Source: Actinomycetes bacterium (lineage in GTDB: Bacteria > Actinomycetota > Acidimicrobiia > Acidimicrobiales > JAMCPL01). Taken from it: 64,000 nt of DNA. Location of the stretch: contig JAKAWR010000009.1 of NCBI GenBank assembly GCA_021816935.1, forward strand, positions 51,617 to 115,616, in the 5' to 3' direction. Positions 29,600 through 37,515 of this stretch are shown here, piece by piece. Position 1 is the first letter of the stretch. Each line of letters begins with the position of its first letter. The position numbers and the translations under genes are program-made. The notes below the pieces were generated by a model. That model was not told the DNA's origin and ran no database searches. It worked only from the letters and a program-made list of their open reading frames with translations.

Positions 29600-30076
29600 T
29601 TGTTCAAGAAGGGTGACAAGGTCGTCTATCCGCACCACGGCGCGGCAATCGTCGTAAGGAAAGAGGTCAAGGAGGTATTCGGCGAGAAGCGTGAATACCT
29701 GGTCCTGAAGCTGGCTTACGGGGATCTTACGCTGATGGTGCCCACGGACAACACCGAGGCCGTCGGCATCCGGGAAGTGATCAACGACGAGGAGGTCGAG
29801 GAGGTCTTTGCCGTTCTCCGCAAGAAGGGGGCAAGGATGCCTGCCAACTGGTCGCGCAGGTTCAAGAACCATTCCGAGAAGCTCCGCTCCGGTGACGTCT
29901 ACCAGGTGGCCGAGGTGGTCAGGAATCTCACGATCCGGGACAAGGACAAGGGGCTTTCCGCCGGCGAGAAGCGGATGCTTCAACGGGCTCGCCAGATTCT
30001 TGTCTCGGAGCTCTCGTTTGCGCTGAAGACCGACGAGGACGAGGCGGGAAAGAAGCTCGACGAGGTCCTTAGCTGA
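29600..30076 (+). CDS. carD: CarD-family RNA polymerase-binding regulator
   Basis: 158 aa, TTG start with GGAGGAGTAA before it. CarD binds the RNA polymerase beta subunit and stabilises open complexes at housekeeping and rRNA promoters. The N-terminal Tudor-like domain reads KGDKVVYPHHGAAIVV and LAYGDLTLMVPTDN; the C-terminal helical DNA-contact domain includes ANWSRRFKNHSEKL and LSAGEKRMLQRARQILVSE. ispD begins 14 nt downstream. Confidence 0.96.
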   Translation: MFKKGDKVVYPHHGAAIVVRKEVKEVFGEKREYLVLKLAYGDLTLMVPTDNTEAVGIREVINDEEVEEVFAVLRKKGARMPANWSRRFKNHSEKLRSGDVYQVAEVVRNLTIRDKDKGLSAGEKRMLQRARQILVSELSFALKTDEDEAGKKLDEVLS

Positions 30077-30090
30077 GTGCACGCGGTCCG

Positions 30091-30774
30091 GTGTGGGGCA
30101 TCGTCGCGGCGGGTGGTGTCGGGAGGCGTTTCGGCGGGCCCAAGCAGTCGGTGAGGGTCGGCGGCCGCAGCATCGTCGAGTGGTCGCTGGCGGCGCTTGT
30201 TCCTGCCTGCGACGGTCTGGTCGTCGTGGTGCCGCGGCCGGCAAGCGGGGTATGGGTTCCGGAGAAGGAGCTCGAGAGTGCCGATGCCGTCGTCCAGGGA
30301 GGGACGACGAGGTCGGAGTCGGTGCGCAATGGGCTGGCAGCCGTTCCCGATGATGCCGCAGTTATTGTGGTCCACGATGCGGCACGACCGTTCGTCCGGG
30401 AAGGGCTCGTTGCCCGTGTGATCGAAGCCGTGTGGCAGGGGGCGGCCGGAGCCGTGCCCGGCTTGCGTGTCGTCGACACGATCAAGGAGGTGGAGAGCGG
30501 GGTAGTGGTAAAGACGCCTGATCGGGCCCGGCTTGTTGCCGTCCAGACCCCACAGGCGTTCCGAGCCGGGGTTCTGCGACGGGCGCACGAGGAGGCACCC
30601 CGCGGCGTTGCCGTAACGGACGACGCCGCGCTTGTCGAGATGCTCGGCGAGCGGGTCGTGGTCGTGGCGGGCGATCCGGGCAACGAGAAGATCACCACGC
30701 CTGATGATCTCGTGGCGCTCGGCTGGTCGGTCGCCGCCGCGGATGGCCTCACCTGGGAGCGACGCTCCACGTAG
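30091..30774 (+). CDS. ispD: 2-C-methyl-D-erythritol 4-phosphate cytidylyltransferase
   Basis: 227 aa, GTG start. It is the third step of the MEP isoprenoid pathway. The CTP-binding motif is [38 protein letters not shown] and VQTPQAFRAGVL follow as in the family. The usual neighbour ispF is not seen; instead the accessory island begins about 200 nt downstream. Confidence 0.95.
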   Translation: MWGIVAAGGVGRRFGGPKQSVRVGGRSIVEWSLAALVPACDGLVVVVPRPASGVWVPEKELESADAVVQGGTTRSESVRNGLAAVPDDAAVIVVHDAARPFVREGLVARVIEAVWQGAAGAVPGLRVVDTIKEVESGVVVKTPDRARLVAVQTPQAFRAGVLRRAHEEAPRGVAVTDDAALVEMLGERVVVVAGDPGNEKITTPDDLVALGWSVAAADGLTWERRST

Positions 30775-30872
30775 CGCCGTGGCCGGCAGGCATCGGATTG
30801 GCTACGCCGGTGCGCCACCGGGAATTATCCTTCCAATGTGGGCACAACACGCCTAATTTGCAAGGTTGTTCG

Positions 30873-30888
30873 CCCTGCGCGCGCAGGG
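30873..30888. terminator. 16-nt perfect palindrome downstream of ispD
   Basis: CCCTGCGCGCGCAGGG is a perfect 16-nt palindrome about 100 nt after the ispD stop. It could be a weak terminator or a protein-binding site; no T-run follows. Confidence 0.3.
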
Positions 30889-30898
30889 TCGTGGTAGG

Positions 30899-30938
30899 GG
30901 CTCGGCGGATCTCGGCGGCTCGGGCTAGGATGCGACCC
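30899..30938. repeat. Direct repeat copy 1 of the bL37 promoter region
   Basis: This 40-nt stretch matches 33699-33738 at 38 positions, differing only at 30923 and 30929. The second copy includes the -10 box of the bL37 gene. The two copies flank the nested transposons. Confidence 0.7.
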
Positions 30939-31497
30939 GAGATCCTCGTCGGACTGCCCGAGGTGAACGTGCTGGCCCTGTTGCCTCATGTCAAATCCTC
31001 CGCGAAGCCTGATTCATTGCCTCATCTAAAACCTCCGGATGGTGCCACTCGTTGAAGGCCCTGTTGACCTTAGGTTTGACGGGTGCCGGTGCCTTCGTGA
31101 GGGCGAGATGTTCAAGCTGTTCGGTCAGTGAGGCGATTTGGCGGAATAGATCCCCTGGATGGATCGTTCGCATTTTCTTACGGATCCTCGCCTTTGAGGA
31201 CTGATCGGGCGTCGAGCTGGCGAGGACTCGTGCGAAGGGGGTCTGCGCTTTGTCGTAACGCTTGGTCACCTTCGAGCCGTCCCGTTGTTTGAAGACCAAC
31301 TTTTGTTGGGCGAGGAGGTAGTTGGTGAAGTCCTGGTCGATGTCCCAGATCTTGTTTAGGATCTGGAGCTCCGCCTCGGTGTCGAAGCGGAGGTAGCCGA
31401 CAAGCTCGCGAACGTGTGTCCAGTTCTTCTGCTCGACGTGCGCCCCGTCGTTCTTGTTTCCCGACCGAGTGAACCACCCTGGGTTCGATGGAGACTC

Positions 31498-32430
31498 TCA
31501 GTCTTTGATTCCAACCAGTAAATGGTCGGCCTTCTGTCCATTATAGAATACTTCTTCGAGTTCCGCGGGCGGGATGTCGCCACAGTGGGTGTGGAGCCGA
31601 TTGGTATTGAACCACTCCACCCAGGTAAGCGTGGCGAGCTCCAGGTGGTCGACGTCGTCCCAGCCATGGCTGTCTGGGCCGTATACGCACTCGGCCTTGT
31701 AAAGGCCATTGGTCGTTTCAGCCAGTGCATTGTCGAAACTATCGGCCACCGTGCCTATCGAGGGCGTGGCCCCGATCTCCTCGACTCGCTCGGTGAAGCG
31801 CACAGAGGTGAACTGAGACCCCGCGTCGGAGTGCGTCACCAGCCCGACGAGGCGCCTTCCGCCTCGGGAGCGTCTCGCCATCTCCAGGGCTTCCAGCACC
31901 ATCTCGGTTTTCATGTTGGAGGCCACTCGCCAGCCGACGATCATCCGGGAGAAGGCGTCGACGATGAAACAGACGTAGGCCATGCCCGAACGGGTAGGGA
32001 CGTAGGTGATATCCGTGACCCACAGGGCATTGGGACGGTTCGTGCTGAAGTTGCGCTTCACCAGGTCAGGCGCTCGAAGTGCGCCGGGATCAGCTCGGGT
32101 GGTAAACACCTTGCGACTCCTCGTCACCGACGCGAATAGAAAGCTCGCGCATCAGGCGGGCCACCTGGTCACGGCCGATGTCGTGTCCAGCCCGCAGCGC
32201 TGCTTTCCAGAGCTTGTGGGCGCCGTAGACCTTGTAGTTGGCTACCCACAGCGCCAGGAGAATCGGCATCATCACCGCGTCGCGAAGAGCCCTGGCAGAA
32301 GGGTTCACTTCGCGTTCTTTGGCTGCGTAGTACGTGCTCGGTGCCACCTGCATTTCCCTGCAGATGGGCTCGACACCGAACTCGTTGCGGTGCTCGTCGA
32401 TGTAGTGCACCGTTACCTCTGTGGGCGGTC
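31498..32430 (-). pseudogene. IS3-family transposase orfB, frameshifted
   Basis: The first part reads YIDEHRNEFGVEPICREM, then HKLWKAALRAGHDIGRDQVA and LMRELSIR, then leaves frame near 32122. The second part in another frame resumes with TRSRKVFTTR and carries the DDE core: WVTDITYVPTRSG, HSDAGSQF and the late E in DNALAETTNGLYK. A one-base indel near 32122 separates the two, so the transposase is probably inactive. Confidence 0.8.
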
Positions 32431-32754
32431 GAGCTCCGCCGCGAAAAAAGCCGAGGCGGAGCGCAAGATCGCGTTCGAACGTCGCAACTCCTTCACCTCC
32501 TGCTCGAGCACCTTGATCCGCTCGGCGTCTTCGGTGGTCGTGCCCGGCTTCATGCCGACGTCGATGTCGGCCTGGGTTACCCAGTTGCGCACCGACTCGA
32601 TGCCGTACCCGAGCTGGCGCGCAACCCGTACGACCGTGCCCTGCTCGGTGCCGAGTTCGGAGCGAAGCTGCCGGACGAGGCGCACCGCTTGCTCTTTCTG
32701 TGCCGGGGTGTACCGGCGCTGTGAGGGGCTCTTGGCCCCGGTTGTAATTTCCAT
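32413..32754 (-). CDS. IS3-family transposase orfA
   Basis: About 113 aa from the ATG at 32754; the frame stays open up to 32790. It is a helix-turn-helix protein (RRYTPAQKEQAVRLVRQLR, then YGIESVRNWVTQAD) followed by a leucine-zipper helix (IKVLEQEVKELRRSNAILR) ending FFAAELDRPQR. This is the usual OrfA, made alone or as an OrfAB fusion by -1 frameshifting. It appears intact. Confidence 0.85.
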   Translation of the reverse strand: MEITTGAKSPSQRRYTPAQKEQAVRLVRQLRSELGTEQGTVVRVARQLGYGIESVRNWVTQADIDVGMKPGTTTEDAERIKVLEQEVKELRRSNAILRSASAFFAAELDRPQR

Positions 32755-33725
32755 GACTCCATCTTCCTTTCCAAGGGACAGAGCCTCCAACTTTCCCAGG
32801 GCGGTTCAGAGAGCGCGTGAAGGTGATCTTGTGTTCGTCGCAATAGGCGACGAGGTGGTGGTTGATGAACTCCGAGCCGTTGTCCGAGTCGATGCCCAAG
32901 ATGGGGAAGGGGAAACGGGCGATCACGTACTCGAGGGCTTCGAAGACCCAGATCGCCGCCTTGTTCTTCACCGATCGGTTGATCGTCCAGCCAGTCGCGA
33001 TGTCCGTGGCGGTGAGCGTGAAGCAGAACTCCCCGGTCGAGTTCCCGCCTTCATGGCCGACGAGGTCGATCTCGATGAAGCCGGGCACCACGTCGTCCCA
33101 GTCCGCCCAAGTCCTCACAGGGATCTGTGACTTGAGCAAGGTCCCGGGCTTCGTGTGGGACCGCCCTCGGAACCCACGAAGGTGCCGTTCGTTGCTGAGT
33201 CGACGATCGATCGTCGCCGGGCTCATCGAACAGAGGAGGGCTGCCTCCTCGTCGCTACAGGTGAGCTCGCCATCTCTTCTGAGCATCGGCACGACGATCG
33301 GGAGCATGGGGGCGAGACGCTTGCCCGCAGGCATTCGGGTGAGCATCCACACGACCGACAGGCAGGAGATGACGTGTGGGCCATAGGTGGGTGGCCGGGG
33401 CTTCCTCGGGACCTTGACCTTTACAGCGGTGCCCGCTTTCCGAAAAGTGGCCCGTGCGTGATCTCGGTGCCAGCCCGTGAGCTCGACCACTTGGTCGAGG
33501 ATCCGTGACTTCTCGGCCTTGGATCCCCGCTTGTAGGCCAGGGCCTGCTTGTTCGTGACTGCCTTGCGCTCGCTCATCGTTAGCTCCATGAGACAGGCGT
33601 AGTCCCCCAGGCGGCCCGGGGTAGGGATCCCCATGCGGAGATTCCTTCGTGAGGCAACGTATGGGTCTACGCGGAGGTTTTATATGAGTCAATGCGCTGG
33701 CTCGGCGGATCTCGGCGGCTCGTGC

Positions 33726-33731
33726 TAGAAT
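33726..33731 (+). promoter_or_regulatory. -10 box of the bL37 gene (leaderless)
   Basis: TAGAAT is followed after 8 nt by the ATG of the small ribosomal protein gene, which leaves no room for a leader or ribosome-binding site. The upstream CTCGGCGG repeats occupy the -35 region and do not match TTGACA. The matching hexamer in the first copy is TAGGAT. Confidence 0.5.
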
Positions 33732-33739
33732 GCGACCCT

Positions 33740-33823
33740 ATGTCTAAGAGGACGAACAAGCGCAACACCAGGAAGAAGAAGAAGGCAAATCACGGCAAGC
33801 GGCCGAACTGCGGGAGGGGCTAG
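33740..33823 (+). CDS. bL37-like small ribosomal protein
   Basis: 27 aa, found by reading because it is very short: MSKRTNKRNTRKKKKANHGK followed by RPNCGRG. The segment KKANHGKRPN matches the 24-residue actinobacterial ribosomal protein bL37 of mycobacteria (about MAKRGRKKRDRK...ANHGKRPNA). The Cys-Gly-Arg-Gly ending differs from that form. The product would bind 23S rRNA in the large subunit. It sits just outside the right end of the transposon and its promoter region is duplicated on the other side. Confidence 0.75.
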   Translation: MSKRTNKRNTRKKKKANHGKRPNCGRG

Positions 33824-33880
33824 CGCGAGTTCCGCGTCCCCGGAGCCTGCCGGCGGCGGGCGCTTCGCAATGAGGCCGGT

Positions 33881-33926
33881 GAGGCTCCCCACGAACTGTG
33901 GACATCCACCATTAGTGGGGAGCCTC
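33881..33926. terminator. 12-bp inverted repeat downstream of bL37
   Basis: GAGGCTCCCCAC (33881-33892) and GTGGGGAGCCTC (33915-33926) are perfectly complementary, with a 22-nt loop. It lies 57 nt after the bL37 stop. A T-run is lacking, so it may be a terminator-like hairpin or a mobile-element scar. Confidence 0.5.
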
Positions 33927-33998
33927 AGGGAGACCCCCGGTCATCTGGGCAACCTCGATATAGCATCCGAGTGAGTATCAAGTGGTATGATAACTGGT

Positions 33999-34229
33999 AT
34001 GACAACCACCAAGATCGCCGTCAGTCTCCCCAGCCAACTGGTCGCCCACGCCAAGGCGGTCGTACAGGCGGGCAACGCTCCCAGCGTCAGCGCCTACGTG
34101 GCCGACGCCCTGGAGAAGAAGAAGGAGTGGGAAGACCTGCGCTCCCTGCTCGACGAGATGCTGGCCGAGACAGGTGGGCCTCTCACCGACGACGAGTTCA
34201 AGGCGGCCGACCGTGAGATCGGACGGTGA
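33999..34229 (+). CDS. vapB: VapB-like antitoxin
   Basis: 76 aa from the ATG at 33999; an ATG at 33987 lies inside the putative -10 TATGAT (33986-33991). TTTKIAVSLPSQLVAHAKAV is a ribbon-helix-helix DNA-binding start, and an acidic tail (DEMLAETGGPLTDDEFKAAD) would wrap the toxin. Direct repeats GGTATGATA and GGTATGACA overlap the start and may be the autoregulatory operator. The GTGA overlap with vapC implies coupled translation. Confidence 0.8.
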   Translation: MTTTKIAVSLPSQLVAHAKAVVQAGNAPSVSAYVADALEKKKEWEDLRSLLDEMLAETGGPLTDDEFKAADREIGR

Positions 34230-34603
34230 GGTATCTGGTACTGGACTCTGGGGCGCTGATCGGCTTCGAGCGGTCCGACCGTAGGACGGTGGGCCACATC
34301 AGCCGTGCGATGGGCCTCGGCGAGGTCATTGCCGTGCCCACCCCCGTCGTCGCCCAGGTCTGGCGGGATGGGCGCACCCAGGCCCGCCTCGCCCGGCTGC
34401 TGGCATCCGACGCGTGCAATACCATCCCCTTGGACGACCTTACGGCTCGTACGGCGGGAGAGATATGCCGCATCTCGGGAACCACCGACGTAGTCGACGC
34501 GACCGTGGTTGCCGTGGCCCGAGGGTACGATGCACCGGTCCTCACGAGCGATTCGGACGACCTGCGCCGGCTCGACCCAACCCTTCAACTGGTGCAGGTA
34601 TGA
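34226..34603 (+). CDS. vapC: PIN-domain toxin (VapC-like)
   Basis: 125 aa, GTG start overlapping vapB. VapC toxins are Mg-dependent ribonucleases that cut tRNA or rRNA. The acidic PIN residues are seen in YLVLDSGALIGFE, then TTDVVDATVVAVA and LTSDSDDL. Full length. It lies between bL37 and an IS3 remnant within the accessory island. Confidence 0.85.
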   Translation: MRYLVLDSGALIGFERSDRRTVGHISRAMGLGEVIAVPTPVVAQVWRDGRTQARLARLLASDACNTIPLDDLTARTAGEICRISGTTDVVDATVVAVARGYDAPVLTSDSDDLRRLDPTLQLVQV

Positions 34604-34678
34604 ACGCACCCCGAGGGTGCGCTCAGATGATCTGGACACCACTGCTCGGCTGTCGTAAGACCGCCCCGGCGCCCTGAA

Positions 34679-34926
34679 TCGATGTCGGCCTGGGCTACCC
34701 AGTTGCGCACCGACTCGATGCCGTACCCGAGCCGGCGCGCAACCCGTGCGACCGCGCCCTGCTCAGTGCCGAGTTCGGAGCGAAGCTGCCGGACGAGGCG
34801 TACCGCTTGCTCTTTCTGTGCCGGGGTGTACCGGCGCTGTGAGGGGCTTTTCGCCCCGGTCGTAATTTCCATGACTCCATCTTCCTTTCCAAGGGACAGA
34901 GCCTCCAACTTTCCCTGGGCGGTTCA
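34679..34926 (-). mobile_element. Truncated IS3-family remnant (orfA 5' part and terminal repeat)
   Basis: This matches the right third of the IS3 element (from about 32572 to 32808) with scattered base changes, from TCGATGTCGGCCTGGG to the terminal TGAACCGCCCAGGGAAAG (reverse). The OrfA reading frame survives for about 60 codons. It is debris of a second insertion. Confidence 0.85.
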
Positions 34927-35014
34927 GCAACGCAATGCTGCGCCGAGCCGGCGACTCCGATCCCACAAGGGTACTGACCAACTTTCCCTGGGCGGTTCAG
35001 CAACGCAATGCTGC
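34905..35014. repeat. 37-bp direct repeat, period 73, containing an IS3 end
   Basis: Identical 37-nt units at 34905-34941 and 34978-35014 run from CCAACTTTCCCTGGGCGGTT through CAGCAACGCAATGCTGC. Each unit includes the IS3 terminal repeat and its flank. This looks like a tandem duplication after insertion. Confidence 0.7.
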
Positions 35015-35083
35015 TGCCTTTATCCCTTGGTGAGCATACTGACCATCGGCGAAACAAAGAGTGACAAAATAAGGCATTTATCC

Positions 35084-35112
35084 TTGCAGATCCTGCATAC
35101 TGTGTGTAAAAT
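35084..35112 (+). promoter_or_regulatory. Promoter of the AAA/DUF4143 ATPase with embedded inverted repeats
   Basis: TTGCAG (35084-35089), a 17-nt spacer and TAAAAT (35107-35112) are followed after 6 nt by the ATG, giving a leaderless geometry. TGCAG-ATC-CTGCA overlaps the -35 and TCCTTG...CAAGGA brackets the whole promoter, both possible operator sites. Confidence 0.65.
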
Positions 35113-35118
35113 ACAAGG

Positions 35119-36297
35119 ATGATCCAACGGTTGCTGCTCGGTGAAGTGCTGGATAGGCTCGAAACGGCTCCGGCGGTGGTACTTTTGGGCCCGCGCCAGG
35201 CAGGAAAAACAACCCTGGCACTGCAAGTGGCTGACCGGATGCCCTCAACATATCTCGACCTCGAGTCCGAGCAGGACTTGGCGAAGCTTTCCGATCCGCG
35301 GTTATTCCTGGAGGGTAAGAGCGGTATCCTGGTCATACTAGATGAAGTTCAACGCTTACCAGGTATCTTTGCTCAGTTGAGAGGGGTTATCGATTCCAAC
35401 AGGCAGCGTGGCGTGCGCAGTGGGCAATTTCTGCTGCTCGGATCTGCATCTATCGGGTTGCTCCGTCAATCCGGCGAATCACTGGCAGGCAGGGTATCCT
35501 ACCTGGAACTGCCTCCGTTTACCGCCTTAGAAGTCCCCGCGGAATCCCTGGATTTGTTGTGGGTACGCGGTGGCTTCCCGGAAAGTTTCCTCGCAAGGTC
35601 ATCCTCCGCCAGCCTCAGATGGCGAAGGGACTTCATCCGTACCTACCTGGAGCGAGATGTTCCCGCACTTGGTCCCCGGATTCCGGCCGAGACCCTCAGG
35701 CGCTTATGGACCATGCTTGCGCATCAGCAGGGCGGGTTGCTCAATTTGTCTCAGCTCGGCGGATCCCTTGCATTAAGTGGCACTACGGTGACGCGATATG
35801 TCGATCTTCTCGTCGATCTGCTGCTGGTCAGGCGTCTCATCCCGTGGAGTGGAAACGTAAGGAAAAGGCTCGTTCGCACCCCGAAGGTATACATACGTGA
35901 CAGTGGGCTTGTACATGCCTTACTCGGCATAGAAAGTCTTGATGCGTTGCTGTCGCACCCGGTAGCCGGCGCCAGTTGGGAGGGATTCGTTCTGGAGAAC
36001 CTCCTGGCAGTTGCACCTGCAGAAGCTCAGGTGTCGTATTACAGGACAAGCGCGGGTGCGGAAATCGATCTGGTCATCGAGTGGACAAACGGCGCTTCTT
36101 GGGCCGTGGAGATAAAGAGAAACCTCGCGCCCAAACCGAGCAGGGGGTTTTATGAAGGTATGAGTGACGTCAACGCGGCAAGAGGATTCGTGGTCTACCC
36201 GGGTAGCGAGACCTACCCGTTGGATCCCAGGGTGTCGGTTGTGTCCATTCCCGCGGCCTGCGAGATGCTGCGCACAGCTTCGTCGAGTTGGAAGTGA
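35119..36297 (+). CDS. AAA-family ATPase with DUF4143 nuclease-like domain
   Basis: 392 aa. The N-terminal ATPase has Walker A GPRQAGKTTL and Walker B ILVILDEVQRLP, then LLGSAS. The C-terminal DUF4143 part includes RDFIRTYLERDVP, KVYIRDSGLVHALLG, GASWEGFVLENLLA and a restriction-like core AEIDLVIEW...WAVEIKR. Such proteins are widespread in accessory regions and have been suggested to be toxin- or defence-related, but the role is unproven. Base composition is lower in GC than its neighbours, consistent with transfer. Confidence 0.85.
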   Translation: MIQRLLLGEVLDRLETAPAVVLLGPRQAGKTTLALQVADRMPSTYLDLESEQDLAKLSDPRLFLEGKSGILVILDEVQRLPGIFAQLRGVIDSNRQRGVRSGQFLLLGSASIGLLRQSGESLAGRVSYLELPPFTALEVPAESLDLLWVRGGFPESFLARSSSASLRWRRDFIRTYLERDVPALGPRIPAETLRRLWTMLAHQQGGLLNLSQLGGSLALSGTTVTRYVDLLVDLLLVRRLIPWSGNVRKRLVRTPKVYIRDSGLVHALLGIESLDALLSHPVAGASWEGFVLENLLAVAPAEAQVSYYRTSAGAEIDLVIEWTNGASWAVEIKRNLAPKPSRGFYEGMSDVNAARGFVVYPGSETYPLDPRVSVVSIPAACEMLRTASSSWK

Positions 36298-36509
36298 TTT
36301 CCACTACATGCCGCTACACGTTGTATCGTAACGTCTGCATTCACGTCAGCGCCCATCCGTCATCTTTCCAATCCAATCCAAGAACCGCCAGGCGAGCCAG
36401 GTTTGTTAACGCTGAAAACAGACCGCCTATAGCGATGCGATGCCGGTACTGGACATGGACGGCAGATAGAGAACACGACGGCATGTACCGACCTGCCGGG
36501 ATCGGGCAG

Positions 36510-37403
36510 TCAGCGGGAGCTGCTGGCGGCGGCCGGTACCCAGGCGGTGCCCGAGCGGCTGAGAAGACTCACGAGCACGGTCGGCACGTCGGTGATGATG
36601 CCGTCCACCCCAAGATCGGCCAGGCGTGCCATCTCCGGCTCGTCGTTGATCGTCCACACGTGGACGGCGAGTCCTTCCTCGTGTGCCAGCCCTACGAGAT
36701 CGGTAGTGATGATGTCGATCCCCTGAAAAGATACCGGAGCCTGGATCGCCTTGCAGTGCTGCGCCTGGAGTTGGGCGCGGGGCGGGGCGGTGCCGTGGAC
36801 CGCTGCACGAACCAGATCCGCGATGAGCGCTGGTCCCGCCGCCGTCGCGATTGCAGGCGACGATCGGGCGAATCGGACCAGGGCGGAGTCGTGGAAAGAC
36901 GCCACCAGCACCCGGTCAACAAGAGATCGCGCTGCAATCAGATCGGCGAGCAGCTGCTCGTAGGGTTCGACATCGGGATAGGTCTGCTTGATGTCGAGGT
37001 TGAGGGCGACTCCGGGGTAGGCGTCCATCAAGTCGAGAACTTCTGCGAGCCTGGCGATCCGGAACCGGTCGTCAGTGGGTGCGAGGCCCCTGAAGGGGTA
37101 ATCTTCCGGTTCGTGCCCGGGAGCCGCGTCCGAACCGGGGATGAACCAGTATGCATTGTCGAGCTTGCTCAGCTCCGCCCAGGTGAACGACGATATGAGG
37201 CCAGAACCGCCGGTTGTCCGGTCCACCGACGCGTCGTGGCAGACCACGAGCTTACGATCTGCCGTGGCATGCACATCGAGCTCGATCCCGGTGGCACCGG
37301 CCGCCAGAGCCCTCTCTATCGCATACAGCGTGGAGGACGGAGCCTCGAAGCTGCCCCCCTGGTGGGCATACGCGATGACCCGGCGATCGGTCCAGCTTTC
37401 CAT
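36510..37403 (-). CDS. Glycerophosphodiester phosphodiesterase
   Basis: 297 aa. It hydrolyses glycerophosphodiesters to glycerol-3-phosphate and an alcohol. Catalytic features: AHQGGSFEAPSST (usual H-R-G is HQG), GIELDVHATADRKLVVCHD and a final VWTINDEPEMARLADLGVDG. Cytosolic, UgpQ-like length. The 212-nt gap before it (36298-36509) shows no gene. Followed upstream on the same strand by the thiolase-like gene, 112 nt away. Confidence 0.92.
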   Translation of the reverse strand: MESWTDRRVIAYAHQGGSFEAPSSTLYAIERALAAGATGIELDVHATADRKLVVCHDASVDRTTGGSGLISSFTWAELSKLDNAYWFIPGSDAAPGHEPEDYPFRGLAPTDDRFRIARLAEVLDLMDAYPGVALNLDIKQTYPDVEPYEQLLADLIAARSLVDRVLVASFHDSALVRFARSSPAIATAAGPALIADLVRAAVHGTAPPRAQLQAQHCKAIQAPVSFQGIDIITTDLVGLAHEEGLAVHVWTINDEPEMARLADLGVDGIITDVPTVLVSLLSRSGTAWVPAAASSSR

Positions 37404-37515
37404 CGGACCGATCCTACCTGCGCAACCCGCCTCACCGGGGCAACCGGTTGGAAGCGGGCGTTTCCACGGAAACTCTAGCCGCGGACAGCAGCAAGCCGGC
37501 GGGTGGGAAAATCCG

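Larger units (their letters stand above)
31470..32808 (-). mobile_element. IS3-family insertion sequence, nested
   Basis: 1339 nt. The ends are inverted repeats: TGAACCACCCTGGGTTCGAT at the left and, read in reverse, TGAACCGCCCTGGGAAAGTT at the right. The flanks carry a 3-nt direct repeat GAG, typical of IS3 transposition. It encodes orfA and a frameshifted orfB on the minus strand. A truncated relative lies at 34679-34926. Confidence 0.85.
30991..33634 (-). pseudogene. DDE/rve-type transposase interrupted by an IS3 insertion
   Basis: The N-terminal part (33634-32809) has a helix-turn-helix (ERKAVTNKQALAYKRGSKAE, then TGWHRDHARATFR) and the start of an integrase-type catalytic core (FIEIDLVGHEGG, ILGIDSDNGSEFINHHL). 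It runs to KITFTRS at the insertion. The C-terminal part (31469-30991) resumes with GNKNDGAHVEQKNWTHVREL and ends NQASRRI. Removing the IS3 element with its 3-nt GAG duplication restores one frame of about 430 codons. The family is an ISNCY-like group with an rve core; assignment is tentative. Not functional as it stands. Confidence 0.75.
30977..33695 (-). mobile_element. Transposon with ~50-bp imperfect inverted ends, disrupted by an IS3 element
   Basis: The left end (TTGCCTCATGTCAAATCCTC near 30981) and the right end read in reverse (TTGACTCATATAAAACCTCC near 33694) are imperfect inverted repeats that continue through CCGCG-AG and a second TTGCCTCA block. GCTGGC occurs just outside each end and may be a target duplication. 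The single transposase gene is split by the IS3-family element at 31470-32808. Exact ends are uncertain by a few bases. Confidence 0.6.

Noticed and set aside
29278..29616. 112-aa ORF between disA and carD
   Set aside because: Low-complexity translation without family resemblance; it overlaps the carD start and the promoter region.
30930..31055. Short frame MRPEILVGLPEVNVLAL as an ISL3-transposase N-terminus
   Set aside because: Too short; it arises from the duplicated promoter segment and runs into the transposon end.
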